This document shows, in pieces, positions 1 to 12,102 of a stretch of DNA of 64,000 bases. The notes beneath the pieces were generated by a model that searched no databases, was not told the DNA's origin, and worked only from the letters and a program-made list of their open reading frames with translations. The position numbers were made by a program, and so were the translations under genes. Where the stretch lies: NCBI GenBank assembly GCA_013420905.1, contig JAAXNY010000001.1, positions 3,782,001 through 3,846,000 of the forward strand, given 5' to 3'. The number at the start of each line of letters is the position of its first letter. Within the stretch, counting starts at the first letter, position 1. The DNA comes from Collybia mongolica (lineage: Eukaryota; Basidiomycota; Agaricomycetes; Agaricales; Clitocybaceae).

Positions 1-903
1 AGCGATAGCAGACGGAGAGTCTTTGGATATTAAGGAGGATCGTAAATGCGTTGCAAGGCGATTTTGCATATATTTTGACGAATAATACAATGCGAAATGA
101 ACTTCTCGAATCGCGTTCCGCTATTTATAGATGACGGCGGGGTTCCCATATAAATTTTCAGCGCCACGCATCAAGCGCCACTACTGGAGAACGAAGTAAA
201 TGGGTCGACTAAATGCGAGGCGGCCATCATAATTTCATACCATCGGATAGTCATTGGCTGCGGGGGTAGAAAGGCGATGCAACTTGACGGAGAGTATGAA
301 AGTGCGCGTGCAGAGACAATCTCCGAAGTCCGAACAGGACGGTGAGATTTGCTCCAGTGGTGGTATCGCGTTGGGCAACTCTCCCAAGGTCTCCAAGAAT
401 AGGCAGCATCCGAAAGGCTCCAAGGACGACTGCTTTTGAATATCGCTATATCCTCCGCAGAAATACATCCACAATGCTAAATTATCGCAACTCTAAAGGG
501 GATGTTGTCCGCCATTCAAGGAGTACAGTGCCCGAGGGGTCCCTCAGCGAATGAAATGTTCCATACCTTCTGCTGACTATCGAACGCCCAGTTCAAACTG
601 GACAGCCTGTTATCACGTGGAACCGAATTACAAGGTAACTGGGCTGAAGATGGATTTTTTGGCCTGTGAAACGGGCGCCGTTGACAGGCAGGCGTTGCGG
701 AATGACATGACCATGCCGTTGAGGACTTATAGGAGGCTTGAAGGAAACTTCGTCTAGGGGGACAGGATCAGGTCACCTGCACGGCAGACTCCGCGACTTG
801 GATCGAAAAATCTCATCTCCGCGAACACTTATCAGCTCAGTCATTGTAGTGGCTCTGGTAGGGCGCTCACTCAACATCTCAGCAATATTCCAGCAAAAAC
901 AAC
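1..903. other. No recognisable gene
   Basis: Only short open frames on both strands (70 codons or fewer up to 760, then overlapping short frames to 900). None shows a family motif or a convincing splice structure. The upstream region of the gene starting at 904 presumably lies here, but I see no clear promoter element. Confidence 0.5.
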
Positions 904-2117
904 ATGGAGGATACCGATATAAATCCTTCAATAGATCCCTATTCTGTTCTAAGGCGCGCAAACCCAACAAGTAATAGAATCGTCGTAACAACATCCCGAG
1001 AATACCAAGAAGATGCCGCTCGTAACCTGTCTAGTCATCTCGATCGGTTGGACTGTCCCCATGCTTTCATTGGTGGCTTTGCGTGGTCACTACTGGGTAG
1101 CTCCCGCCCAACTGAAATAAGTCATCACAATTTTCAAAAAATCAAAAAAATCAATTCGATATATTTACCAATCGAATTTCTGCTCTTCCACATATGTTGG
1201 AACTGATCCACTAACGATTCAAACCAACACGATATCGACGTTCTTGTTCAACCCCGTGGTATGGAGATCGAGGAGCTTCGTAAACGAATCTCCAGAATCG
1301 ATTGCCATTATGCGGAGTCTTCTCTATTCAAGTTTTATTTTCTCCGAGTGAGCTCTTCTTGCTTCATACGTTGATGTTGAAGTTTGATTTGGGGAGCGAT
1401 TGCCTCCCTTTAAATGTAGGAAGTTCCACAAGGTATCATCGATACAAACCTCAGTAGCGAGGACCGAATACGCCAGGGGCGCGATCGTGTACTGATCGAA
1501 ACACTAGGCACGGGCACGGTTGGTTTGCCAACTACGGCAACCCCAATATTTCATTCGCCCCTATGTGAGTGTCCAAATCTGCCTCCATTATAATTAACGT
1601 CATCAAAGAATTAGCACTGGTTCCAATCCTTCATCCTAGCGTATTAATACTCACCAAACTTCAGCGATGGTGTCGCTTCTACACATCTTCGAGGCCCAAA
1701 ACGAGAGTGAAATCCATGTCGGATAAAGCTGATATCGACTATATTCTTGAATGGCTTCGAGAAAACAACGTCTTCATTGCCTTTGATCAATACAGCGGGA
1801 AATCTAGGGAGGACCTTCTCAGACTTGTGAGGATCTTTTGGGATAAGAAGCTGTATGATGGTGATGAAGAGTTCAGTGATGTGATAAGGGCCGTTCTAGC
1901 AGATGATGACCTCAAGGAAATTGTGAACGCTCGGGAGGAGGAGGGAAATTTAGTCGAGAAAGCGCTGAATGTTGATAATTCAACTCTCACAGAAGGGACT
2001 AGGCTCAAGGTCGCCGAGGAAGTCAGTAATAAGGGTAAAGAAGTTTTAATGGTCAACGACGAGAGGGGAGCTATGAAATCTCGAAGGGAACAAGGTAACC
2101 TAGTCCAGAAACATTGA
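904..2117 (+). CDS. Nucleotidyltransferase-fold protein (basidiomycete family)
   Basis: Exons 904-1116, 1231-1347, 1420-1564 and 1615-2117 give a 325-residue protein whose phases close exactly. Residues about 56-80 carry the glycine pair IGGFAWSLLGSSRPTE followed by DIDVLV. This is the GG...DxD pattern of the nucleotidyltransferase superfamily, the two Asp being metal ligands. The conserved KLQRWCRFY and a YILEWL helix follow. The DID motif exists only if intron 1 (1117-1230) is removed with AT-AC borders; introns 2 and 3 are GT-AG. The C-terminal tail is charged and contains GNLVEKALN, then a second unit GNLVQK that runs into the stop. One base more there would continue the frame about 50 codons to a TAG near 2265, so the tail may be truncated by a frameshift. 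Substrate unknown; the superfamily includes antitoxin-like and aminoglycoside-type transferases. Confidence 0.72.
1117..1230 (+). other. AT-AC intron, U2-like borders
   Basis: The intron begins ATAAGT and ends CCAACAC, with a CACTAAC branch-like site about 15 bases before the end. Removing it joins ...RPTE to DIDVLV in frame. No AG occurs in a position that would give the same join. The 5' site resembles a GTAAGT site with G changed to A rather than the U12 consensus ATATCCTT. Confidence 0.7.
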
Positions 2118-2373
2118 ACTGTGAAGATAAACCTCATGCAGAAGGAACTCCAGAGCCTATGAAGGAGTTCGACGGCGCGGAAGAAGTTACAGTGAATGGG
2201 GATCTCGTTTATGTTGTGAAAACCCAGAAGGAGAGGGAATCGGTTGAAAAGGTACTCGCGTAGCGATGTCATGCCTCCTGTAGGAGAACCTTCGTCTGCT
2301 TTTGCCATATTTCTGCCCTGACATATATCGATATGATGTTACAAAATTAACTCGTTGAAAGCCGGTGCGATAC

Positions 2374-5248
2374 TTATTCCAATGTGATATACAGGTGCTT
2401 GCTAGCCAGCACCGCGCGCGCTCCGGGAACTAACACAATTGTCTGCGTATCATCGATGATCATCGCTGGGCCCTCTAGGGTATCCCCAACCTTCAGTTTA
2501 TCCAGCAAGAACACTGGCGTGTCGTCAAGGCGGCCAATGTGGTCGAAATACACGCTATACCTCGCATCTGCTTCAACTTGGACATTCACGGGCCGTGTAA
2601 TGAGCTTTTCCACTTCTGCATAAACAGACTCTCCAAGTGTGTCGAAAGTTTTGCCTATTCCGCGGACCTAGAAAAAGTAGAGGATCCATGACGATAATAA
2701 GTAAGGGAAGCGATGTTGGTGGATGGACAGGTACCGACCTTGATGTCATCAACGATGATGCTCTTCGTGTCAAGTAAGAACCCGAACTCGGATTTATACG
2801 CACGCTTAAACGCGGCTTCAAAGTCTTCCCTCCCATCGCCGTCTTGATCGTTCGGAAGTACCATCAGGGCAGTATCGGTACCTTCGAAGCGCATGTTAAG
2901 CATACGCTCGACATGGACACGGCTTCCTTCGAAACCCTGATTTGTGAGCTCGGCTTTGACGTCATTTGTCATCTTGTCCAAGCGGCTGATGAGGGTTCCT
3001 TTATTCTGAGGTGTATAAAACGTAGAACATGGTTCTTGTAATTCGTAGGCCCTAACAGTTTGAGTGGTTGAATGGAACGAAAAGTGAACGTTCAATAATG
3101 AACCTATATCTCACCGGTCAGCGAGTGCCAAACCATAAGCAGACAGGATGGAGCTATATCGATGAATCAAAATGGTCTTGATCCCCAATAGCCTTGCGAT
3201 CTCGCAAGCATGCTGCCCCCCTGCTCCCCCAAAGGTTGCTAAGCTACCCAGAGATGCATAAGTCACAAGCGCCGAAAAATGGAAACATGTCACTAGACTT
3301 GCATATGTTTCGACGTTGCGTGTCCCCGAGCTTCCGTCAAGGCCCGTATGGGACGGCACATTGTCTCATTCGCAACTTTGATGAAACTTAACGAGGAGTT
3401 AGGAGATCACATCGTGAATCCAAATAGAGTAAATCGTACCCATAGACAATCTCATCCAACGAGAGCTGTTTCTCGTGGCTGTCATTTATCTCCTGTGCAA
3501 CCTTTTTGAATGTATTTTTCGACGCCTCAACGTCCAAAGGCTCCTTCTCCGATTTTCCAAAAATCTTCGGAAAGTAATCCGGAATTAGCCGTCCTAGAAG
3601 GAGGTTTGCATCTGTCACAGCCAATGGCCCTCCTTTTCTGTAAAAAATATTGGGCCATCAGTTATAGGAGAAGCAACAATGACAAGAGTGATTGACCGAT
3701 AACAAGCCGGTCCTGGTTCCGCCCCTGCACTTTCCGGTCCAGCGAGAAACAGGCCATTTCGGAATGTCAGGCAAGAGCCTCCACCCGCGGCCACAGTGTT
3801 GATATCTAATTGAGGAGACTGGATTGTGACTCCAGCAGTGGTGGTTTCGTATACGATTTCATATCGCCCATCAAATCTCGATACGTCGGTTGAAGTCCCA
3901 CCGACGTCCAAGCTATAAAAAGGTCATCGCAGGAGTGAAGATAAACGCAAAAACTCATACCCAATGATGGGGTGTTTCCTCTTGCTATCCCAACTCGTCA
4001 AAGCATACCCAACAACTCCACCGGCCGGGCCACTCAGGATACTTTTGAGGCCTGAGAAATTGTTCAAGTCGACTAAACCACCATCACTCCCCATAAATTC
4101 AACCCGGGGGCTCTTCACGCGCCCATCTCGCAGTTTAGTGTCAAAGCCTTTGAAAAAGCCGTCGAGGTATTCCCGTAGGATAGGCGTAAGATATGCGTCG
4201 GCTGTGGATGATACCCCACGGGGTACCATCTTAATCATCGGAAGTAGCTGCGCCGATTCGGAGACATGTGTGAATCCCATGGAACGGGCAAGGGATCCTA
4301 TTGCGCGCTCATGATCCGGGAATGTATATGAATGAACAAGAACGATTGCGAGGGACCGGTAGCCTTCGTCGTACAGTTTCTTAAGGTCTTGCTCGACGGC
4401 CTTTAGGTCTATCGGTGGTAATTAGGATCCAAAATAACTCCGTAAAGTAAGATAGCTCACCTGGCCTTTTCATGATTCGGACTGCTTCTCCAGACAGACC
4501 TCTCACGATATCGCCAGGCCCTTCGGCATAACCTTGACCGTCCCAACCCTTGCCCCTATACCGCTGTGTTACGTTCCCGTGCTCATCAAACTGTACCGCA
4601 TGTTCTTCAGCTTTTGGATCGGACGTGTAACCAACTAATGTCACACGCTCATCGACTTCCACAACGGAGGAGTACAGTGGAGGTGGGCGACGGATGTTAA
4701 GATCAAAGATCTTCGGGCGAGATTGGTTGCCAATGAGGAGAAGATCCTTGAATCCACGTGTTATGAGAAGAGCGTGTTTGTGACCTTTTCGCTCGAGCAG
4801 TGCATTCGTTGCAACCGTTGTAGAAAGGCGGATGTAATCTGTTCACCACTGTCAATACATGTCACCATGACGGACAATCGTGTTCTACCTATCTTGTCAG
4901 TCTGAAGGGTATTTCCCCTTGGAATATTTTCTCCCGTTATTATCTCCAGAACTCGACGAATACCCTCCGTCGGTGCGTCGTGGTAATTCCCAGGGTCTTG
5001 AGATACTGAGTACAGATAGTTAAGATCGATACCTTGGGCTAGACGAGATCGATGACTTGCAAAGTTTGACTACTATGTCTTTCCGTTCGTTTGGATCACT
5101 TGGATCTGGATACGAACTATATATTTAACGGATGAGTATTCCAGTGAATGATAAATCTACTGAAGGTTACTCGCGCATGGACGTCACAGAAAGTTCCTCC
5201 TCTGTCTGCGCAGATGCGGATCGAGCGGTCAGAGATGTTCGTGGACAT
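2374..5248 (-). CDS. 5-oxoprolinase, HyuA half only (truncated)
   Basis: This is the ATP-dependent 5-oxoprolinase / hydantoinase A family, which opens 5-oxoproline to glutamate in the gamma-glutamyl cycle. Eleven exons, from 5248-5175 down to 2667-2374, total 2307 nt (768 residues plus stop) and close in phase. The N-terminus has the nucleotide-binding [15 protein letters not shown]. Next come [21 protein letters not shown] with [19 protein letters not shown] [25 protein letters not shown], and FGGAGGQHA. The protein ends just after the HyuA domain ([16 protein letters not shown], then KHLYITLE and stop). Fungal enzymes normally continue about 500 residues into a HyuB domain; none is found downstream. 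Introns 1 (5117-5174), 2 (5006-5060) and 8 (3244-3302) need GC-AG borders; the other seven are GT-AG. It may be a functional HyuA protein needing a partner, or a truncated relic. Confidence 0.88.
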
Positions 5249-5632
5249 GGCGTTGGTTAAGGATTTGGGTACTGCTCGATTACAGATATGTATCCAACTT
5301 TGCTGTGACACTCGGAAGGTGTGCGGAACTTCTACCCACTATATTGTCCTTAACAGCGGAGAACTCCAAAAGAGATTAACTCAGAGTCTGAGTTTTCGTA
5401 CTGAGAGCAACACCGGATTGTAAATGAATAGATGAGCTGTTCTTCAATAAAAAAAACAGCAACAACAAGAGAAGGGGAAGGGAATCTCCATGCCCTGGTT
5501 AGTATGACGACATCACGTGGTCGGAGCCAAAACAAGGCAGAAGTGAAGTGGCGGTGCACTTTTGCCGGAGTTTCAATCTGTCTCCTGACTCCTGACCACC
5601 ACCACCACTACCAAAGACTCGACCCGTCGGCT
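5249..5632. other. Divergent intergenic region
   Basis: Separates the oxoprolinase start on the minus strand from the next plus-strand gene. An open frame begins at 5432 in the same frame as the next gene, but its N-terminal part looks non-conserved. The region probably holds both promoters. A run of CACCACC repeats lies just before 5633. Confidence 0.4.
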
Positions 5633-6525
5633 ATGAACATGCTTTCTGAATACAATATACTTGACGAGAAAGCATCGTATCTTAAAGAGACGACTTCAAA
5701 ATGGGATTTGTCTGTCTTACCACCCGAAGCGTTGGTGGATATCGCAATGCAACGGCTGAGTGCTGAAGGTGTTCAGCTCATCGAGTGGCGCGCACTGCTA
5801 TACAGACGTTTGAATGTCCCCATAATAGCCAAAGTGCGTAAACTGCCTCACTCATGCATTAATATCTCATTGGTATACAATTGAAATAGAACTTCTCTTA
5901 TATTGTCCCTGATTCGTCAATCTCCCTTGCCTCCTCCACCCTTTCTGAGATGGGACTTCCCGCATCCGCACCGCCACCTTTCCTTGTCCGCACTGAAGGC
6001 GATTTATACTCTAAAGCCATACTGCACCGACTTACAGGCGCAGTGAACTATGCATCAGTCAGATACATAGCTCTCTACCCCTCATCCTTCATATCCTACC
6101 TTCCCTCTGAGCTAGAAGAAACTTTATCTATAACCCACGAGGGGTATACGGGGTATCCTACATTACCAGTCAGGATCCTGATACCCCGTCCGGCAGCACT
6201 TTATGCGTCGCTCCTCCGCCTCATTGTGAAGTACCCAAAAGGGAGGAGGCCAACTAGAACCATCCTTGAGTCAGACCTTTCACTTCTGATAAGATATCAT
6301 CTATACCAGATGGATCCATACAGTAAGTATGATGACGACGACGATTCTGACGAAGAAGATCAGGACGTTGTGGAAGCCGTGGCCCTTGTACGACGGTGGA
6401 CGTCGGAGAAAGAATGGCGAGAGGCGGAGGAATGGATGGGAAATGAGTTGACTGCAATCGTTTCTGGTACCAAAGGTGTTGAGAGTTTACGCCTTCGTTC
6501 GACGGATAATCCTACCTGTCACTGA
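5633..6525 (+). CDS. Hypothetical protein, two exons
   Basis: I do not recognise the family. Exons 5633-5833 and 5890-6525 join in frame (278 residues) through a GT-AG intron of 56 bp. The first exon encodes a helical LPPEALVDIAMQRLSAEG stretch; the second has MGLPASAPPPFLVRTEG and ends with an acidic linker (YDDDDDSDEED) and a helical WTSEKEWREAEEWMG segment. No signal peptide or membrane segment is evident. An upstream ATG at 5432 in the same frame could extend it by 67 residues; I prefer 5633 because the extension includes a low-complexity HHHH tract. Confidence 0.6.
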
Positions 6526-7081
6526 CTCTTTTATGTATCATTTATGTTACAGTGGGCTCGGTTGTATGCAGCTCGACTCTTGATGAACATGCACATTGCC
6601 AGGTGAGGGATGCGTACGAGAGTATCGTGGTGTGAATGATTGAGCGCATATAAATTTGGAACTTTCTTTTGCACCCCGCCACACATGCCAGACCGACCTG
6701 CGGATGCGTGCACGAATTTGTTATTTGGATAAAGGAGAAACCCTATTCCGCCTTCGACTCAGCATCGGTCTGATACAGATTTTACTACAATAGGGAGCAA
6801 GCTCCCATGATAATCAAAGGAGGAAGTTTTTTCTCTCCACCTCCCACTCAGGGTTGTTCACGGGTCATTCTTTGTATATGTAGCCCACATGCCACACACA
6901 TGTTAATGACAATCTCCACAGAATTGCAACAAGAAGTAGCGTTCGTCCGGATTTTATACTCTCCTCCTCTACCTACTACATACCCTCCGAACGTGCTTAT
7001 CCTTATCCTGTTAGGAAAAACACGATCCCTGCCGATACTTAAATAACTGTCCTCTCCGACAGCTGCCTCCATCCAACTGCC
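6526..7081. other. Intergenic region
   Basis: No coding signal seen on either strand. It separates two plus-strand genes and probably holds the 3' end of the first and the promoter of the esterase gene. Confidence 0.45.
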
Positions 7082-9460
7082 ATGTTTTTAAAAAACATCT
7101 CTTTCCTCACACCGCTCATTCTTACCGGCTGTGGCAATGTGCAAGCGAGCAATTTGTATACTCGCGCCAACACAGATGGACCCACTGTAAATCTCGGCCC
7201 TGCTGGTACATACAAGGGTATCCTCCAGAACAACGGCACTGTTGAATCGTCAGTATTATGTTCATTGCTCTCTTTAGATCATGACGGATCTCGCCAGGTG
7301 GAAAGGAATTCCTTACGCTGCCGCTCCCATTGGCGAACTTCGATTCAAAGGCCCCTACCCCCTTCCCAAGCAGTCGTCCAAGGTCATAGATGTCTCCGAC
7401 GACGCTCTTCGTTGCGTTCAATTTGGAGGTGCGTTGAACATTGTTGGTGTCAAAGCTGGGCCTGGTGTCGAGTAAGTCATTCGATACCAAGGGCGGTTAG
7501 CGAGAACGATCACAGATGCATCTTGTAACGCCTAGGGATTGCCTGAAACTCTGGATTTGGAAACCCGTGTCCGCAAAGCAAGGCAGCAATCTTCCTGTCG
7601 TTGTTTACACTCACGGTGGAGGTCTCCAGGTATTATTTTTCGTTGTCATTTCGGATACTTTAGCCTAGTGTACCATTTCAGTTCTCCTCCGCACCAAACA
7701 ATGACTTCTCTGACTGTACGTTCATGTTCACAAACGCCATACCTTCGTCTCTACTAATGACCGAACAGGGGTTAGCCAAGAGCAAAACTTCATGTACGTG
7801 GGGTCTCCCCGGTCCCTGCCTGTTTCTTAATTCTGAAGTCAGTGCCGTCAACCCTGCTTATCGCCTCGGTGCCTTCGGTTTTATGGCCTCTGAAGACCTC
7901 TCCAAAGAGAATGAAACCGCTAACGCTGGTCTTCTCGATCAGCGCTTTGCTATAGAATGGGTGAAAAAAAATATCGCAGCGTACGCCTTTCCTCTCAGCT
8001 TAGACTTAGTAGGATAGGCATCGAAACGTCGTCACAGTTTTGGCGGTGACCCCAACGATATTACAATACAAGGCCAGTCTGGGGGTGGCTTAGCTGTTAT
8101 CTCACAGTTGGTGCTCTTTGATGGAAAAGGAGCGCCGTTCCAGAAAGCCATCGCCCGCTCCATCCAACGTGGTGCAACTTTCACTATCGCTGAGCACAAG
8201 GTTCTGTCAGATGCCGTCGCTAGTTGACACAACGCTAACCGGCGTACAAATAGGAACGCAATGATAAGCTCGCCGAGATCCTAGGTTGTTCCAAGGCCAC
8301 GAGTCAAATCTCCTGCTTCAGGAATACCTCTCCCGCCGATTTTGTGAAGGCCACAGATTCCTTGGACGCATTGAAGTCATCAAACGGGTATTTTTTTCTG
8401 CCTTTAACCGTTCTGACAACTTATAATATCGTTAGGCTTGCATTTGGCGGTTTCCTACCCGCCATCGATGGTGTAACTCTTACCGATACTATTACCAGGC
8501 TCCTACAAAAGGGAAGGATCGCGCAGGTTCCCTTCATCGGTGGACATGTAACAGATGAAGCCGCAGTTACAACACCGAATGATGTATCACGAGTTGACGC
8601 CTCTATTGTTGGTCAGTGGAATCTTAGTGCCGCAAATATGAGGAAAGCCATCAAACTATATCCTGTCAACTCCTCTTTCGGCTCTGCGTCCGGTACAGGT
8701 AACTTTTTCTTAAGCACCTTTGACGCTGCCGTACACGCGAATGGAGCATTTGGCGAAGGTGGCATCACCTGTTCTGTATGTCGTATCTCCGTTTTAGGCG
8801 ATCATAATGTATCATTGTACGCTCACAGAGCCAAAAATAGGAGCGTATCGCTAATCTCGCATTCTCTCACTTTGGACGTAAATCTAAGACTTGGGGAGTT
8901 CGCTTTGACGCGCCCAGTACGTGTCGAACTATTCAAGGCCTCTTAACAGTCTTACTGAACCCTGGCTAAGCTGTCGGCTTCGCTTCGCCCGCCGACGATT
9001 TCCCCCTTGCTCAGATACCTCACTCCGCTGACAACAGTTACCTCCAGGTATGTTACTTGTTACACTGTCATCGACAGCCCTGATGGGGTTGATCGTAGAA
9101 TGCAACAGCCGTCATGCAGCCCTACGAGAAGGCGCTTGCCCTTGAATGGCGCGCGTATGTCGGAAGCTTCATCCGAACCGGGAAGTAAGTGCCTGAGTCA
9201 GTGCCGTCACCTGGAACTGACTCGAGTTTACTACTTATAGCCCTAACACACAAAAGCTCAAGTCTGCTCCCTTCTGGCCAAACTACGACTCCCTAGGCTC
9301 CCAGGAGTCGCCTATCCGCCTTGTTCCTGCGTTTGCGTTCTCGTCGAACGCTGATGAGACAGCAGCAACGGGCACGCGTGTTGAGGTAGTCGGCAGGCCA
9401 CAGCTTGAGCGCTGTGACTGGTGGAACACGCCCGAACTATTGGAACAGACTCGGCTGTGA
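7082..9460 (+). CDS. Secreted type-B carboxylesterase/lipase
   Basis: A family B carboxylesterase of the alpha/beta-hydrolase fold, which hydrolyses carboxylic esters. The N-terminus [20 protein letters not shown] is a probable signal peptide, so the product is likely secreted. Exons join through 12 GT-AG introns of about 50 bp. In order I see WKGIPYAA, the EDCLKLWIW motif with its family cysteine, the oxyanion-hole [16 protein letters not shown], then [17 protein letters not shown] with the nucleophile Ser in GQSGG (most relatives have GESAGG). Near the C-terminus [16 protein letters not shown] probably carries the catalytic His. A stop (GGC TAA) near 8970 is avoided if intron 10 ends at GGCTAAG rather than at the earlier AACAG, which gives DAPTVGFASP in frame. 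I therefore read the gene as intact. Confidence 0.85.
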
Positions 9461-9820
9461 TCAGTATGTAGTATGGCAAAAGATATTTTCACGCGTTGTA
9501 TTGGTTTATTTGCGCGTTTGCTTGCGTGATTGGAGCATTATATATCTCCTAAGGAGACATGAACTCGGACTCGAACAGCCCAGGATATGAAGACTTAGAG
9601 TCTCGTCAATTTGTGGGATTCCAATGCTCAAATTCGAATTCACGCGTGGGTAAGAATTGAATTTGACGGGTTGCCAACAGCTCCAAATTCGGTTGCCGGT
9701 GACTAACACAGGGCAACGGAGGGAATTTTTTTTTAATTTTGACAAACCAGTTGGAAACCACGACGACGCCTCAATTTCCAAATTGTGAACCCAGATTTGC
9801 AAGTTCATCAATCGTGGTGG

Positions 9821-11722
9821 ATGTCTTTTAAACTTCCAAAACGGCGGTCACTTGTCCCTTCCCAACTTCCTCCAATTCCAGCAACGTTTCCTCTTCCGCC
9901 TCCAGTCGAAAACATATGCGTATCCCAGTCGTCGCCAATGACTCCAAGTAGCGACAGAGCATCTGGCCCAACCCGACTGATGAGACGCGTCTCTTCCTTG
10001 TTTTCAAGCCGCAAAAAGCGTCCACCAACTCTTACCGCCTTGCCTGATGTCAAAGCCGACATGAAGTGGCAAGCTTTTGATGACACCCACTCGCACACAG
10101 GGACTGAGGCTTCTGAGGATGATATTCGTCGCCCAAGTGGATTAGGAAGAGCTGTATCAATTTCTTCTAATCGATCACTCCCACCATCACCTTTCACTGC
10201 GATCGACGAGGAGTCACCCTTTCATACACCTCCGACCACTGGATATGAGAGAGCTAGAACCATGAGTTCTCCCAACATGTTGCGATCGATCTCCGCTAAG
10301 AGTAAGGTGAAATTTGGGAGACGTTCTTCGTTCACCGCCCCCACACCGAAACCACGCCCGTCCCTCATTTCGCTGGTCCCAACTGAGGTTTTGGCTACAA
10401 TATTGTCTTTCCTCCCCCGCGACGGTGTTACATGCCTCGCAAATACCTCCCGGGGGTTTTGTTCCGCTGCCAGAATCATTTTTTACGAGACAATCGACCT
10501 ACGTACCATTCGCTCCAACAAGGTCGAGAGCCTCATCACAGTGTTGGCTTTTCGCCGAGACCTTGCCGAGATTGTGCATACGTTCAAATGTCATATATGG
10601 CCATCCTTTTTCCTCCCAGCATCCGATACACGAGGGATTCATTCGGCTTCAGGCTCACCACAGCTTACTGCTACGTTCACGATCGCTTTCCAGAACATGC
10701 ACAACCTGACGACTCTTCTCCTCCCTTCATTTGACCACGCGTTCCTACGACACCATAGTGCATTCGGGTTGAGAAGTCTCACTTTCCTCAATTCTAGTCT
10801 CTCCGGACCGGAAACCATCCAACTATTCACTTGGCTCAATGGCCAGACTAACATCACCCATCTCATGTTCCCTCTTCTCGTGGAAAACCCTGATACCCTA
10901 GCCATCCCAGCAGCAACTGATACCCATCATAGCGACCGATGTACCAACAATACCCTCACTGACTCCTTGAATACCAACGGCGTCTTCCTTGCCCCATGTT
11001 CGAAGACATCCCCATCATGTTCACCTATGACACCTTCTTTCCCTTTTTCTCCTTCGCCCAAAACTCCCGTGACGCCATTCAATTCTCCTAGCCTTCTCCC
11101 ATCGATCACAACTCTCTATGCCCCCCCAACCATTTTCATGTCTCTCCTAGCTACTGAGCCAACCATAAACCCACGTCCCTTAAAAAATGTCGTACTCAGC
11201 ATCAACACGACGCTCTATACCGGCCTCCGGCCTGGGGCTCTAATGCATTCCCTGCAGGGAATAGAGCAACTTGAGTTGAGGTTCGGGTCAGCTGTTGATA
11301 GAAGAACCATTGGAAAAGTGCTCAGGGCCGCGGGTGCGGCACTCACTGGTGAAGGAGCTGATGGACATGCGTTACAGGATCTCCAGATTGAGTTAACGGA
11401 GTCAGCGGCTAAGGACGAGCAGGTATGCTTCCAATATACCTGCCAGCGTCATTTAATATCAACTCTGTTTTAGGTCCAGAAGATAATCACCTCGGTCCTT
11501 TCTCGCTACCAAGGGCTTCTTACCTTCGGGCTTCGTGTTTCCTCGATCCAGAGCACTCGAGATCCCTACGGGAAACATCCTCCTCCAATACCACAGTCAT
11601 CCTCCATGACTTCCGTCCTCTCCGAGGCCGATGACGCCCAGGTTGACCTCTGGCTGAAGTCTTGCCCTTCCCTTCGATCAATCACTTTACTCTCAGGGCG
11701 GAAGTGGCATCATCCAATGTAG
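9821..11722 (+). CDS. F-box domain protein
   Basis: Two exons, 9821-11422 and 11474-11722, encode 616 residues. The N-terminal 180 residues are Ser/Pro-rich and basic (RRVSSLFSSRKKRP), likely disordered. An F-box lies near residues 185-230: SLVPTEVLATILSFLPRD, then LANTSRGFCSAAR. F-box proteins bind Skp1 and bring substrates to SCF ubiquitin ligases. The C-terminal half contains leucine-rich segments (MHNLTTLLLPS, LRSLTFLNSSLSG, ITHLMFPLLVENP), interrupted by a Ser/Pro/Thr-rich insert (about residues 385-425), as in basidiomycete F-box/LRR-like proteins. The open frame extends upstream without an ATG, so 9821 is the first ATG. Substrate unknown. Confidence 0.75.
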
Positions 11723-12102
11723 ACCGCCATAGTACTGAACTTTAACACTGCAGCACTATTGATCGATTCATGTAAAAGTTTAGGAATATATGGCACTTAT
11801 TCAAGTGAGACACCTAGGCTTCCTAATATCGCACACCGGATGAATCCAAAACAGATACGTGTGTACAAAAAAACAAGATTACAGTTAAATTTAATGAGAA
11901 GGAAAATTGATGGGAAGATGAAGGTGGCAAGAGCTTGTGTTGTGTTCGTAAATGGTCATGAAATGCGTACATAAATGGCTGCAACCAACGCAGGCTCGAA
12001 GGGGGCAAAGATCAGATACCCCCGATCGAAAGCGTCAGGGATGAAGCGCTTCCCCTCCTGGCTGAAGGTATAAAATCTGGCACCAGGGGTGTCATGTCTT
12101 CC
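11723..12102. other. Convergent intergenic region
   Basis: Lies between the ends of the F-box gene (+) and the DUF262 gene (-). AT-rich, no coding signal seen; presumably both terminators. Confidence 0.4.

Noticed and set aside
1117..1230. U12-type (minor spliceosome) intron
   Set aside because: The AT-AC borders suggested it, but the 5' site ATAAGT and branch-like CACTAAC fit U2-type introns; the U12 consensus is absent.
1787..2308. Long open frame antisense to the nucleotidyltransferase gene
   Set aside because: Composition is a mirror of the charged plus-strand tail (Leu/Ser/Phe-rich) with no motif; the plus-strand model closes in phase.
8935..8975. Carboxylesterase as a pseudogene because of a TAA near 8970
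   Set aside because: Ending the intron at GGCTAAG removes the stop and restores DAPTVGFASP in frame.
10222..11109. Minus-strand frames inside the F-box gene
   Set aside because: They are shadows of the plus-strand frame, which has the F-box and a consistent intron.
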